Positions 43,717 to 52,917 of a stretch of DNA of 52,951 nt are shown here, one piece after another; position 1 is the stretch's first letter, and every line of letters starts with the position of its first letter. Source of the stretch: Bacteroidota bacterium (lineage in GTDB: Bacteria > Bacteroidota > Bacteroidia > B-17B0 > Aurantibacillaceae). The DNA lies in the NCBI GenBank assembly GCA_025362395.1, contig JANYGK010000023.1, positions 1-52,951 on the forward strand, read 5' to 3'. The translations under genes were made by a program, and so were the position numbers. The notes below the pieces were generated by a model that was given only the letters and a program-made list of their open reading frames with translations, did not search any database and had not been told where the DNA came from.

Positions 43717-45006
43717 TTACAGGCTCCAGTAAGTTAAGTCTTTAATGTTTTTATACATTCCTTTAATATCTACTAAAACGCCTTTATTAGCTAAAATTGA
43801 TTTAAAGTATTTTTCATCCAATGATTTATATTCCTTATGGTTTACGGCAACAATAACACCATCGTAGCCTTTAGCCAGTTTATTTAAGCCAAAGCCGTAT
43901 TCGTGTTTCAGCTCGTCGCTGTCCGCATGCGGGTCAACAATCTCTACCTTAACACCAAACGACTTTAATTCTTTAACGATGTCTGCTACTTTACTGTTAC
44001 GAATGTCACTTACATCTTCTTTAAACGTAGCTCCCATAATTAATACTTTTGATTTGCTGATATTTTTGCCGGCGGCAATTATTTTTTTCACGCAGGTCTT
44101 AGCTACATAAAACCCCATACTGTCATTTACATAACGGCCGCTGTTAATAACGCGTGAATGGTATCCCAACGATTCAGCTTTATGCGTTAAATAATAAGGA
44201 TCAACGCCAATGCAATGCCCGCCAACTAAACCCGGTGAAAATTTTAAAAAGTTCCATTTAGTACCGGCAGCTTCCAACACATCATACGTATTAATTTGCA
44301 TTTTATTGAAGATGATGGAAAGCTCGTTCATTAAAGCAATATTAACATCACGCTGAGTGTTTTCAATAATTTTAGCGGCTTCCGCTACTTTAATGCTTGA
44401 AGCACGGTGTGTGCCCGGCTCTACAATGATCTCATAGGTCTTGGCAATATTCTCTAAACTTTCCGCATCACAACCTGAAACTATTTTTAAAATTTTTGTA
44501 ATGGTATGCTCTTTATCTCCCGGGTTAATACGCTCCGGTGAATAGCCCACTTTAAAATCTTTCACTGCTTTTAAACCTGATTCTTTTTCCAATACGGGAA
44601 TACAATCTTCTTCGGTGCAGCCCGGGTAAACGGTAGATTCAAACACCACATAATCGCCTTTTTTAAGCACTTTACCAACCGTTACGGATGCGCTTAGCAA
44701 CGGTTTTAGGTCGGGCAGGTTATGTTCGTCAATAGGCGTAGGAACCGCTACAATAAAGAAGTTCGCTTTTTTAAGATCTTCCAGCTTATGTGTAAATGTA
44801 ATATCGGATTTGGCAAATTCCGATTTAGGTAACTCGTTGCTAGGATCAATGCCTTTATTCATCATATCAACCCGTTTTGCGTTAATATCGAAGCCCATCA
44901 CTTTTACTTTTTTAGCAAAAGCCAATGCGATGGGTAAGCCAACGTATCCTAATCCTATAACAGCTATAGTTGCTTTTTTTTCTATGATATTTTTATAGAT
45001 TGCCAT
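43717..45006 (-). CDS. UDP-N-acetylhexosamine 6-dehydrogenase (WbpA/TviB type)
   Basis: This nucleotide-sugar dehydrogenase oxidises C6 of UDP-N-acetylhexosamine to the uronic acid. The 429-residue protein has the N-terminal Rossmann motif AVIGLGYVGLPIALAF (about 15-30), the catalytic loop GLVGGHCIGVDPYYL with C265, and the C-terminal domain MGATFKEDVSDIRNSKV. WbpA/TviB-type features such as FESTVYPGCTEE separate it from UDP-glucose dehydrogenases. Upstream on the same strand are WbpB- and WbpD-like genes, which points to UDP-GlcNAc as substrate and a 2,3-diacetamido-glucuronic acid product. Confidence 0.9.
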   Translation of the reverse strand: MAIYKNIIEKKATIAVIGLGYVGLPIALAFAKKVKVMGFDINAKRVDMMNKGIDPSNELPKSEFAKSDITFTHKLEDLKKANFFIVAVPTPIDEHNLPDLKPLLSASVTVGKVLKKGDYVVFESTVYPGCTEEDCIPVLEKESGLKAVKDFKVGYSPERINPGDKEHTITKILKIVSGCDAESLENIAKTYEIIVEPGTHRASSIKVAEAAKIIENTQRDVNIALMNELSIIFNKMQINTYDVLEAAGTKWNFLKFSPGLVGGHCIGVDPYYLTHKAESLGYHSRVINSGRYVNDSMGFYVAKTCVKKIIAAGKNISKSKVLIMGATFKEDVSDIRNSKVADIVKELKSFGVKVEIVDPHADSDELKHEYGFGLNKLAKGYDGVIVAVNHKEYKSLDEKYFKSILANKGVLVDIKGMYKNIKDLTYWSL

Positions 45007-45020
45007 ATTATATTTTAATA

Positions 45021-46052
45021 TTATTTATTTTTTAAAACTGTTTCAGGCCGTAATTCATAAATGCGTTCAATAATATCCACTACTTTCAAGCCTTCCAGGG
45101 CATTTGTAGTAATTTTATTATTTCCGTTAATTGTATCCACCACATTTTCAATAACGTTATGGTGGTTATTAGCCGACCCTTTATAAGCGCCGTAATCATT
45201 TGCCGGGTTTGTTGCATCTAACGCAGGCATCGTGTAATCTTTTATGTTACAGCTTTCAATCTGGTCCATATATTGCCCGCCAACCTTTACACTACCTTTA
45301 CTGCCTATTATGGTTAAAGACGATTCTAAATTTTTATCCCAAACAGCCGTAGAGTAATTAATGCTTCCCATACCTCCGTTAACAAAATCAAAACTTATAA
45401 ATCCGCTGTCTTCAAAAGCGGTAGATAATTGATGATTAAAGTCTGCAAATTTTGCCTGTATATTCTTTACATCGCCAAACAACCAATACATAATATCTAT
45501 CCAATGGGAAAATTGTGTGAATAGTGTTCCACCATCCAAATCCTGTGTGCCTTTCCAACCTCTTGCCTTATAATAACGGTCATCACGGTTCCAATAACAG
45601 TTTAACTGAACCATGTAAATATCGCCAATGGTTTTATTGGTTACAATTTCTTTTAACCAAACGCTTGGCGGCGAGTAACGATTTTGCATCACACAAAAAA
45701 CCGTTTTGTTGTGGTCTAACGCGGTATGAATTACTTTTTCGCAATCAGCTTTGCTTAATGCCATTGGTTTTTCAACAACCACATGCTTATTCGTTTCCAA
45801 TATTTTAAGCGCATGCTCAGCGTGCAAACCGTTAGGTGTGCAAACGCATATAACCTGTATTTCCGGATGATTTTCAAGCAATTCATCAATCGATGAATAA
45901 AAGTGTTCTTTAAAATCACCTAAGCCTAATTCTTCGTGCGGTAAAAAATCGCAGATAGCAACCAGTTCGCATTCCGGGTTTCTTCGAATCATCTCCGCGT
46001 GCCGCTTGCCAATATGGCCTTGGCCAATAACTCCAAATTTAATTTTTGACAT
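45021..46052 (-). CDS. Gfo/Idh/MocA oxidoreductase (WbpB-like)
   Basis: WbpB oxidises C3 of UDP-N-acetylglucosaminuronate to the 3-keto sugar. The 343-residue protein has an N-terminal NAD-binding domain (FGVIGQGHIGKRHAEMI, about 5-21), VCVCTPNGLHAEHALKIL, the family EKP motif in HVVVEKPMALSKADCE (about 89-104), and GGTLFTQFSHWIDIMYWLFG in the sugar-binding half. It is five bases after the WbpD-like gene and 14 before the WbpA-like gene, so the three form an operon. The order supports the WbpB role. Confidence 0.87.
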   Translation of the reverse strand: MSKIKFGVIGQGHIGKRHAEMIRRNPECELVAICDFLPHEELGLGDFKEHFYSSIDELLENHPEIQVICVCTPNGLHAEHALKILETNKHVVVEKPMALSKADCEKVIHTALDHNKTVFCVMQNRYSPPSVWLKEIVTNKTIGDIYMVQLNCYWNRDDRYYKARGWKGTQDLDGGTLFTQFSHWIDIMYWLFGDVKNIQAKFADFNHQLSTAFEDSGFISFDFVNGGMGSINYSTAVWDKNLESSLTIIGSKGSVKVGGQYMDQIESCNIKDYTMPALDATNPANDYGAYKGSANNHHNVIENVVDTINGNNKITTNALEGLKVVDIIERIYELRPETVLKNK

Positions 46053-46057
46053 GTTTA

Positions 46058-46636
46058 CTAAGAAATTCTTTTTACGATATTATTTTCTAATTTATAATTT
46101 TGTCCGCTTTCTTTGCACGTTGCATTTCCTGTTGTGTTAAACTCAAGGCGATGTCCGAATTCGCTCATCCACCCAATTTGTTTTGACGGGTTACCAACTA
46201 CTAAGGCAAAGGCAGGAACTGTTTTAGTCACTACCGCGCCGGCGCCTATAAATGCAAATTCACCAATATCGTGTCCGCACACAATAGTTGCATTAGCGCC
46301 AATACTGGCGCCTCTTCCCACATGAGTCTTTGCATATTCCGCTTTTCTGTTTACCGCGCTGCGCGGGTTAATTACGTTTGTAAATACCATCGACGGACCC
46401 AGAAACACATCATCGCCGCAGATAACGCCGGTATATATAGAAACGTTATTTTGTACTTTAACATTTTTGCCTAGTTCCACTTCGGGCGAAATAACTACGT
46501 TTTGGCCTATGTTGCAGTTTTCGCCTAAGGTGCAGTTTGGCATTATGTGACTAAAATGCCATATTTTAGTACCTTTCCCAATTATACAACCTTCATCAAC
46601 AAAGGCTGAGGAATGAGCAAAATATGTTTTCTCCAT
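46058..46636 (-). CDS. Hexapeptide-repeat N-acetyltransferase (WbpD-like)
   Basis: WbpD acetylates the 3-amino group of UDP-2-acetamido-3-amino-glucuronic acid. The 192-residue protein is a left-handed beta-helix: repeated hexapeptides such as GCIIGKGTKIWHFSHIMPNC and GENCNIGQNVVISPEVELGK, then a coenzyme-A loop (VFTNVINPRSAVNRKAEY) and GRGASIGANATIVCGHDIGE. The early histidine in WHFSH is the likely catalytic base. It is the first gene of the three-gene operon and has a -7 box 19 bases before its ATG. A WbpE aminotransferase is not in the window. Confidence 0.87.
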   Translation of the reverse strand: MEKTYFAHSSAFVDEGCIIGKGTKIWHFSHIMPNCTLGENCNIGQNVVISPEVELGKNVKVQNNVSIYTGVICGDDVFLGPSMVFTNVINPRSAVNRKAEYAKTHVGRGASIGANATIVCGHDIGEFAFIGAGAVVTKTVPAFALVVGNPSKQIGWMSEFGHRLEFNTTGNATCKESGQNYKLENNIVKRIS

Positions 46637-46654
46637 AAATATCTAAAAAGTCAA

Positions 46655-46662
46655 CAAACTTA
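46655..46662 (-). promoter_or_regulatory. Candidate -7 promoter box for the WbpD-B-A operon
   Basis: The minus strand reads TAAGTTTG, an exact TAnnTTTG match. A TTG (minus strand, 46686-46688) stands 23 bases upstream, slightly far for a -33 element. Confidence 0.55.
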
Positions 46663-46740
46663 ATAAATTAATGCCGAAAAACAGGCAAAATTTGTGCCGA
46701 TTAAATAAAAAAGATAACATTACCGATTATTTGTTAAGCA

Positions 46741-47412
46741 ATGAGTTTTAGGTTAAATATTAAATATTATTTGGTTCATAGTTTGGGATTTACCAATAAA
46801 GAAGCCATAAGAGCTATTGAATCTCATCAATTAACGGTGAACGGGAAATTAGTAATTGAAAATAGTGAGTTTGATGAAACCTCTGAAGTATTTTTTAATA
46901 ACGAGATTTTAAAGCCTCATACACCCTTTACGTATATTGCTTTATATAAGCCAAGGGGTATAGAAACAACGCATAATAAAGCTATTGAAAATAACCTGAC
47001 CACTGTATTTAAGTTTGAAAAACATTTAGGATTCGCCGGCAGGTTAGATAAGGAATCGGAAGGATTATTGATATTATCGAACGACGGCAAGTACATTCAA
47101 AAATTATCATCACCTAGTGTTGAAAAAGAAAAAGAATATTTAGTAACTGTACAAAGGCCAATAACAGAAGCCTTCTTAGAGCAAATGCAACAAGGGGTTG
47201 ATATTATGATCTGTAAAACAAAACCCTGTATTGCTATAAAAATTTCGGAATTTGAGTTTAATATAATTTTAACCGAAGGTAAAAACCGGCAAATCAGGAG
47301 AATGTGTAAAGCATTAGGATATTTGGTAAGCCGCTTGGTAAGGATAAGAATTGATACCATTGAGCTTGGTGAATTGCAGCCCGGGGAACACAGGGCTTTT
47401 AATATTTCTTAA
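46741..47412 (+). CDS. RsuA/RluF-family rRNA pseudouridine synthase
   Basis: This enzyme isomerises uridine to pseudouridine in ribosomal or transfer RNA. The 223-residue protein has an N-terminal S4-like RNA-binding domain (LGFTNKEAIRAIESHQLTVNGK, about 15-36). The catalytic aspartate is D103 in GRLDKESEGLLILSNDG, and EGKNRQIRRMCKALGYLVSR matches the RluF/RluB group. It is closest in pattern to RluF, but the target position cannot be assigned. It shares a two-way terminator with the next gene. Confidence 0.88.
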   Translation: MSFRLNIKYYLVHSLGFTNKEAIRAIESHQLTVNGKLVIENSEFDETSEVFFNNEILKPHTPFTYIALYKPRGIETTHNKAIENNLTTVFKFEKHLGFAGRLDKESEGLLILSNDGKYIQKLSSPSVEKEKEYLVTVQRPITEAFLEQMQQGVDIMICKTKPCIAIKISEFEFNIILTEGKNRQIRRMCKALGYLVSRLVRIRIDTIELGELQPGEHRAFNIS

Positions 47413-47416
47413 AACA

Positions 47417-47448
47417 AAAAATCCTTCGCCAATAAGCGAAGGATTTTT
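47417..47448. terminator. Bidirectional intrinsic terminator
   Basis: AAAAATCCTTCGC (47417-47429) pairs perfectly with GCGAAGGATTTTT (47436-47448) around the loop CAATAA, between two convergent genes. Confidence 0.92.
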
Positions 47449-47469
47449 ATAGATGTATTATTGTAGTTT

Positions 47470-48513
47470 TTACTGAACAATTAATTTCTCTACTCCGTGT
47501 GAGTTTTTACCGTCTACTTTTACATGATAAATTCCTGCGCTTAAACCGGTAAGGTCAATGCTTTCATTATACATACCGGGTTGTAAATTAGGTTTTGAAA
47601 CCGATCTTACAACTTGTCCGAATGTATTTACAACCTGAAATGTATACGAATCATTTTGAGTCAACACATAATGAATGTTTACTTCGTTTTGAGCAGGATT
47701 AGGGTATGTTTTAAAGATAAGATCGTTTAACTTATTTTCTTTAACACCCACAGTCACAAATGATAGCGTACTGATATTAACTTGTTTCCGGTTATTTCCG
47801 GGAGCAATAACACTTGTATAATTAACTGTAAAAACCGGAAATTTATTAGAACTTACATAGTAATTATAGATTACCTGATCAATAGTTCCTGATAAAGGAA
47901 AACCCATATAAGTAACATTGAAGCTGATATGCTGTGTTGTTTTAAGGCGTAAACAGTTTGAGAAAATAGTAGTACCGGAATTAAAATTTAATGTCCCGGT
48001 CCCGTCTGCGGTTGTTTGAATGGTGCTTGCAAAGGTGCCTGTAACAGATGGATTCGTTGCTGCGATAGTACCCGCTCCATTATCATTATTAAGATAGCCC
48101 ATTGTAATAGGATAGCTTGCTATTGTAGCCGGGTTAGTATTATAGTTTAATACAAAGGCACCCACTTTTAACCCTAATAATTCGTAAAGGCTCGGACTTG
48201 ATTTAAAATAGGAAACTGAATTACCGTCTGACTGAACAATGGTTGTACCCGGGTAATTAGATGAATTAGGGTCAGCTGAAGCAGGAATAAATGTATTTGT
48301 TAAAATACCGCCTGCTTCAATAATGTTAGTAATATTCCAGGTTACATTTGTTCCGGAAATATTCATCGGTAAAGCGGTGTTGTTTGAATCTAATCCCTTA
48401 CTGTCGTAAGCATTACCAATAACAGGCTCGTTAGCGGCTTTTGTAAGCGTTATTTGAGCATTTATTTGAGAAATGCCGATAAAAGAAAAAACTAATAAGT
48501 AAATTTTTTTCAT
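47470..48513 (-). CDS. Secreted protein with type IX C-terminal sorting domain
   Basis: The 347-residue product has a signal peptide (LLVFSFIGISQINA) and a beta-rich central region of about 240 residues that I do not recognise, with many Thr, Asn and Ser. The last 75 residues are a type A sorting domain: FKTYPNPAQNEVNIHY, QVVNTFGQVVRSV and GLSAGIYHVKVDG, then EKLIVQ. Proteins with this tail cross the outer membrane by the type IX system and are usually anchored or released. A -7 box TATATTTG lies 24 bases upstream. No enzyme motif is visible. Confidence 0.88.
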   Translation of the reverse strand: MKKIYLLVFSFIGISQINAQITLTKAANEPVIGNAYDSKGLDSNNTALPMNISGTNVTWNITNIIEAGGILTNTFIPASADPNSSNYPGTTIVQSDGNSVSYFKSSPSLYELLGLKVGAFVLNYNTNPATIASYPITMGYLNNDNGAGTIAATNPSVTGTFASTIQTTADGTGTLNFNSGTTIFSNCLRLKTTQHISFNVTYMGFPLSGTIDQVIYNYYVSSNKFPVFTVNYTSVIAPGNNRKQVNISTLSFVTVGVKENKLNDLIFKTYPNPAQNEVNIHYVLTQNDSYTFQVVNTFGQVVRSVSKPNLQPGMYNESIDLTGLSAGIYHVKVDGKNSHGVEKLIVQ

Positions 48514-48536
48514 GTTATGGTGTTTTTAAGGTTTAT

Positions 48537-48544
48537 CAAATATA
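48537..48544 (-). promoter_or_regulatory. Candidate -7 promoter box for the type IX cargo gene
   Basis: The minus strand reads TATATTTG, an exact TAnnTTTG match, 24 bases upstream of the ATG. Confidence 0.55.
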
Positions 48545-48682
48545 GTTTTTTCAAAATTAAAAAGCTATGACTGTCTGATTTTTTTAACTAAACCAACTAC
48601 AGAGCGCTTTAAATATAATGGTATTTAATACTTTTTCGGTTAATTAAAACAGGGTATTAAAGTTCAACAAAACAACCGGGTG

Positions 48683-50545
48683 TTAGAAATTTCTTAATTT
48701 CCAACCATAGGTTTTAAGGTGCGGCCCCATAAATAAATGGGCATAAATCCTGATAACCGCAATACCGTCAATAATTAAGCTTGACGCGGTAAAGAATGCC
48801 AAGGCAAATTGATTTTCGTGAATGTGGCTAAAGATCACATCTTCACCAACAAAAGTAGGGGTTATAGGAAAACCGGTTAAGCCCAGGCATGCCAATAAAA
48901 AGATAATAGCCATTTTAGGGTGGTTAAATGAATAACCATGGTATTGATTTGCGCTAATGTTTTGTTCCAACAATTTCATTTTATTTAAACACATATAGCC
49001 AACCATACCGGCCACTATAATCCCGCTTAAGTATAAAAAGGTTTGATCATTTTTAAAGTGTTCATTAAAGGAAACCGCTAAGGCGATCCAGAAATGGTTC
49101 ATGATTATTAATGTCCAGTTTAACATAACATTTTTTCGCCCCGTAAAAGCTTTTAATACCATTATAAATCCAATAAAGGAGAATAAAGCTGGTAAAAATT
49201 CATGTACGTTTTTAGGCACCATCGACTCATTAAATAAACAGATTAACCCAATTGTGTAAGCGGGTATAAAAAACAAAAGTACTTGCTTTACAGTTAACCG
49301 GTCTAACCGCCTTCCCGTATTTTTTAAAGGGCTCCACAGTATTGACATGATAGAATCAAGGTTCCATTCTTTTAAGCACAGTACATAAAATGAATATTTC
49401 ATTTTTCCTAAAAAGGTTGTTTCACCGGAAGGTGTAGGTTGTGTATAATTATAAACCTGTTCCCTGATCAAATAACTTACTACAGACGGCGAAACCAATA
49501 ATTGATAGCATCTTAAAAAGGCATTCCCCGCAAAGTGAAACAGGGCAAGCATTTCGAAGCCGGCAGCAATCTCAATAAATATTAATCCTATCTGGGAAAT
49601 GGAAGAATAAGCGATCTGGCTTTTAACGTTTGATTGTACACTCGCTATACCCGAGGTTACGATAGCGGTAAATAATCCTAATACTGCTATTAATATTCTT
49701 ACTGAATATTGATGTTCCCAAAAAGGAAAAGTTCTCAATAATAAAAATGCACCCAAGTGCACGGAAAGTGATCCGTAAAAAATAGCACTTGACGGAGTAG
49801 GGCCTTCCATGGCTCGCGGTAACCAGGATGAAAACGGTAACTGTGCTGATTTAGCCGCCGCAGTTATCAATATCATCAGTGATATAAAGATACCGATCAT
49901 GCTATGGTTTTCTAAATGCTCGCTCACCAATTCATTATTATTCAATTGAATAAATGTGATGTTTTCGTGAAACAAATGGTGAGCCATCCACATAGCTAAG
50001 ATCAAGCCTATATCACCAATACGGTAAATGGAAAAAACTTTAATGGCATTTTTAACCGGTAAATAACGCTCTCTGTAAAAAGCTATTAAAAGAAAAGAAG
50101 AAAGCCCTAATATTTCCCAACCTATAAATAAGGTTTCAAGATTGCCTGAAAATATGGTAATGTTGTATCCTAAATAGAAGAACAAAATTGTATTAAAAAA
50201 ACGCTTGTAACCGGCTTCCCTGTGCATATAATATCGGCTGTAAACGGTTACCAAAAATGTAAGCAATGCTCCCACAAACATATACACAGCCGTAATTTTA
50301 TCGAAACAAAAATCAATAAAAAAAGAATAGTCGCCTGATTGAAATATAACTATGTCTTTTAAATTAACAGTAGCATGGCCTGTAACCAGCCAATAACCTG
50401 AAAAAACCAAAAAGCCCAGGAACTGAATCCCTACTGTTAAAAACGCCGTAGTAGAAAGTAGGGTTTCTTGTTTCCGGGGAATTAATACACTTATAATAAA
50501 CCCTAATAAAGGGATAATTATAAAAAGATGAAGTAATGTTGTCAT
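48683..50545 (-). CDS. dabB: DabB: NuoL-like membrane subunit of the DAB inorganic-carbon pump
   Basis: DabB is a proton-conducting membrane protein of the complex-I L-subunit family that powers DabA. The 620-residue protein has about 14 or more helices and the proton-antiporter core: FYLGYNITIFSGNLETLFIGWEILGLSSFLLIAFYRER, SAQLPFSSWLPRAMEGPTPSSAIFYGSLSVHLGAFLL and IAYSSISQIGLIFIEIAAG. It starts eight bases after dabA on the same strand. No other complex-I gene is near, so it is not part of a nuo operon. The C-terminal 250 residues are less like NuoL. The dabA neighbour makes the DabB call firm. Confidence 0.88.
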   Translation of the reverse strand: MTTLLHLFIIIPLLGFIISVLIPRKQETLLSTTAFLTVGIQFLGFLVFSGYWLVTGHATVNLKDIVIFQSGDYSFFIDFCFDKITAVYMFVGALLTFLVTVYSRYYMHREAGYKRFFNTILFFYLGYNITIFSGNLETLFIGWEILGLSSFLLIAFYRERYLPVKNAIKVFSIYRIGDIGLILAMWMAHHLFHENITFIQLNNNELVSEHLENHSMIGIFISLMILITAAAKSAQLPFSSWLPRAMEGPTPSSAIFYGSLSVHLGAFLLLRTFPFWEHQYSVRILIAVLGLFTAIVTSGIASVQSNVKSQIAYSSISQIGLIFIEIAAGFEMLALFHFAGNAFLRCYQLLVSPSVVSYLIREQVYNYTQPTPSGETTFLGKMKYSFYVLCLKEWNLDSIMSILWSPLKNTGRRLDRLTVKQVLLFFIPAYTIGLICLFNESMVPKNVHEFLPALFSFIGFIMVLKAFTGRKNVMLNWTLIIMNHFWIALAVSFNEHFKNDQTFLYLSGIIVAGMVGYMCLNKMKLLEQNISANQYHGYSFNHPKMAIIFLLACLGLTGFPITPTFVGEDVIFSHIHENQFALAFFTASSLIIDGIAVIRIYAHLFMGPHLKTYGWKLRNF

Positions 50546-50553
50546 AGGTATGA

Positions 50554-52875
50554 TTAATCAATTAAATAAACCGGAATATTTTCTTGTGTGGATTCTAATA
50601 AAGGAGTTATATCTTTTATAGATTCTGTATGTTTAAGTAAGGGTATATAAGGTTGGAACGTGCCATTTTTAAATACAGACATTTCACCTGTTTCAGGATT
50701 TACGGCTGTTAAATGCACCCATTCGTTTATATACCATTCGTACATGGCATCTAATGATTTAATTACTTTTAAAACAATGCCCGGAAAGTGTTCTACAATA
50801 ACCATTAACCTTATCGGGTCATGTACTTCTATCATCTGGCTTGGCAGGCCCGGCCTTAAGTCACCGTCAATACCGTTTGCAACACCAAATAATCCCATAA
50901 CGTTATGAGGCAATTTAGTACCCGCGCCCAATTTTTGGTTATCAACTCTTGAGAAAAAATATTCAAGATTAATACCTCCGCAAACAGGACCTATAGGTTT
51001 CATAATGTTTGTTAAAATAGTTCCCTCGGGATCAATAGTGTAATCATAAGAGTTCATAAAAGCACGCCTGTCAAGGAACACATGTTTGGTTAAATTACGC
51101 CTTCCTATAACACATAACGTGTTAGTAGCATGGTTTAATTCAGGGCGGGGTTCAAATAAAGAGACAGAACGTTTTTTTATTTTTTCATGAATTTTACCGG
51201 GGCTCAATGTCGTGTCAATCGATTCAAAACGTCTTGATCTTTCTTTTGAATTATAATCCAACGATTTATTAAATATTTTTTCGTTGGTATGATGATTTTC
51301 AACGTTCTTCGCAGACAAGGAATACTCATCAAAAAAAGCAATTTCATCGCGTGTGGTATCGTGTAAGCCCCCGACAAACTGTGTTGTAACAGGGATAGTA
51401 ATTCCTCTTGAAGCCAGTATTTTACGTACTTCGGTATGGTTAGCCATAAAACAAATAACGCGCGCGTTTACAGATCCGGGACGGCCTGAACAGGCACCGC
51501 AATCATAAGCGGCATAATGAGGATTGTTAACCGTACTTGATCCATGGCCTACCACATAAATTAAAGGGGCAAAATTATTAACCAACCCTATGCTTTTTAA
51601 AAGCGCTTCCACACGGTTTGTCATTTCTTCAATGGTGAACCCTACCTGTAAATTATTTTCAATGTCCTGCGGATTTTTATTCTCTATGGTAAGCTTCGAA
51701 ATTTTATCCATGTGCTTAAATGAAGAAGCTGTAGCGGGAGTCATTGCAGGCCTGAATATATTTAAAAACAGTTGAAATGCAGACCAAAAGCCTAAGGTTT
51801 GAGAAATTAACCAACCGCTGAATAAGTTATGGGTGTGCTTTGTAAAATGAACTTCTTTTTGACGTTTGGTTTTAGTTTCCAGCTCTTTAATTAAGTATTT
51901 TGGAGTAACCGGGGCAGGGCATAATTTGGTATACGACCGGCCATGTTCAGGCTGGAAAAAGAACTCAACACTAAAGAACCCCGGTGTACCAAAGGTTTCG
52001 CAATGTTCATCAAATTTTTCAAGGTAACGCCTTAATGAACATTCCCTGTCATCAATGCAAAACATGGCCTGGAAACTTTTTGTTTCAATAATTTTTTTAT
52101 CCTGCTTTTGATTTTTTATCCCGGCTAATACCTCATCGTAATAACTCCACTCATAGGCATCCTGCCACAGGTTCATTACTTCATTTAATTCTGTTTGTGG
52201 AACAGGGGCAAACAAATCACCGGGTTTTTCATTTAAGTTTTTTGCCAGGGGCTGCCATCCTTCACCAAGCTCTGCGTCCAATGCATCAATTTCCAATAAT
52301 AATTCAAAGGCAATTAATTCGTGTGTTGAGATCTTTTTTTTATTCACTAAGGTTTCAGGAAGATCTTCAATAGTAGAAACCATGCCGGACCAACCCTGGT
52401 GCGAAAACTGTACATCAAAAATATAGTGTTTGTACAGTGATTCATCGCCGACCAGTATGTTTAATAGGTTTTCAATTTCACAGTTTGTATTTGTCAGCAA
52501 TGTTTTTGCACGGTCTGTTTTAAAGAAACTTGTAAAACTATTTTGTTCAATTTCTTTAAGGGATTCTAAAAAACCTTTTTGCGAATCAGGAAAATTCCAA
52601 ATAGAAATACCCTGATCTAAATAGCTGCATAAAATTTTAAAAAGAATTGGGTGAACCAATCCGTCCAAATCAATATGATACTGTTTTTTCCAGTTGGCCC
52701 TTAATAGCCCGATACGAGGAGAAGCTGTGGTATCGTAGTTTATTTGGGTTAATTTAATTTTCCATTCACTTAATAAATTTGCCCCTTTCCGCTCTGTAAT
52801 AATTTTATCAAGAATATCGGTCCTGATGCGTTTTGATGCGTAAAGGTTTCTATATTCTTCTAAAGATAAAGACAC
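50554..52875 (-). CDS. dabA: DabA: carbonic-anhydrase-like subunit of the DAB inorganic-carbon pump (DUF2309)
   Basis: DabA is a large protein with a beta-carbonic-anhydrase-like zinc site. With DabB it converts CO2 one way to bicarbonate, raising internal bicarbonate. The 773-residue protein has the predicted zinc and active-site residues: Cys273 and Asp275 in MFCIDDRE, His444 in VVGHGSSTVN and Cys459 in YDCGACSGRPG. The spacings (171 and 15 residues) closely match those I recall for the characterised Halothiobacillus protein (C351, D353, H524, C539). A pocket motif FVGGLHDTTRDE follows. It precedes dabB by eight bases, and a hairpin lies in its leader. Confidence 0.92.
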   Translation of the reverse strand: MSLSLEEYRNLYASKRIRTDILDKIITERKGANLLSEWKIKLTQINYDTTASPRIGLLRANWKKQYHIDLDGLVHPILFKILCSYLDQGISIWNFPDSQKGFLESLKEIEQNSFTSFFKTDRAKTLLTNTNCEIENLLNILVGDESLYKHYIFDVQFSHQGWSGMVSTIEDLPETLVNKKKISTHELIAFELLLEIDALDAELGEGWQPLAKNLNEKPGDLFAPVPQTELNEVMNLWQDAYEWSYYDEVLAGIKNQKQDKKIIETKSFQAMFCIDDRECSLRRYLEKFDEHCETFGTPGFFSVEFFFQPEHGRSYTKLCPAPVTPKYLIKELETKTKRQKEVHFTKHTHNLFSGWLISQTLGFWSAFQLFLNIFRPAMTPATASSFKHMDKISKLTIENKNPQDIENNLQVGFTIEEMTNRVEALLKSIGLVNNFAPLIYVVGHGSSTVNNPHYAAYDCGACSGRPGSVNARVICFMANHTEVRKILASRGITIPVTTQFVGGLHDTTRDEIAFFDEYSLSAKNVENHHTNEKIFNKSLDYNSKERSRRFESIDTTLSPGKIHEKIKKRSVSLFEPRPELNHATNTLCVIGRRNLTKHVFLDRRAFMNSYDYTIDPEGTILTNIMKPIGPVCGGINLEYFFSRVDNQKLGAGTKLPHNVMGLFGVANGIDGDLRPGLPSQMIEVHDPIRLMVIVEHFPGIVLKVIKSLDAMYEWYINEWVHLTAVNPETGEMSVFKNGTFQPYIPLLKHTESIKDITPLLESTQENIPVYLID

Positions 52876-52891
52876 GGTATAACCTAAAATC

Positions 52892-52917
52892 TTTGATGCC
52901 CGGCTAAGGGCATCAAA
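52892..52917. promoter_or_regulatory. Hairpin in the dabA leader
   Basis: TTTGATGCCC (52892-52901) pairs perfectly with GGGCATCAAA (52908-52917) around GGCTAA. It sits 17 bases upstream of the dabA start. On the minus strand it is followed only by GATTTTAGG, so it is a weak terminator for an upstream gene or a leader structure of dabA. Confidence 0.55.

Noticed and set aside
48624-48661. Terminator after dabB (TTTAATAC/GTATTAAA)
   Set aside because: Only eight base pairs, all but two A-T, around a 22-base loop without a T run; not distinguishable from chance.
48683-50545. Complex I subunit NuoL as part of a nuo operon
   Set aside because: No other nuo gene is nearby, and dabA lies eight bases upstream, so DabB is the better call.
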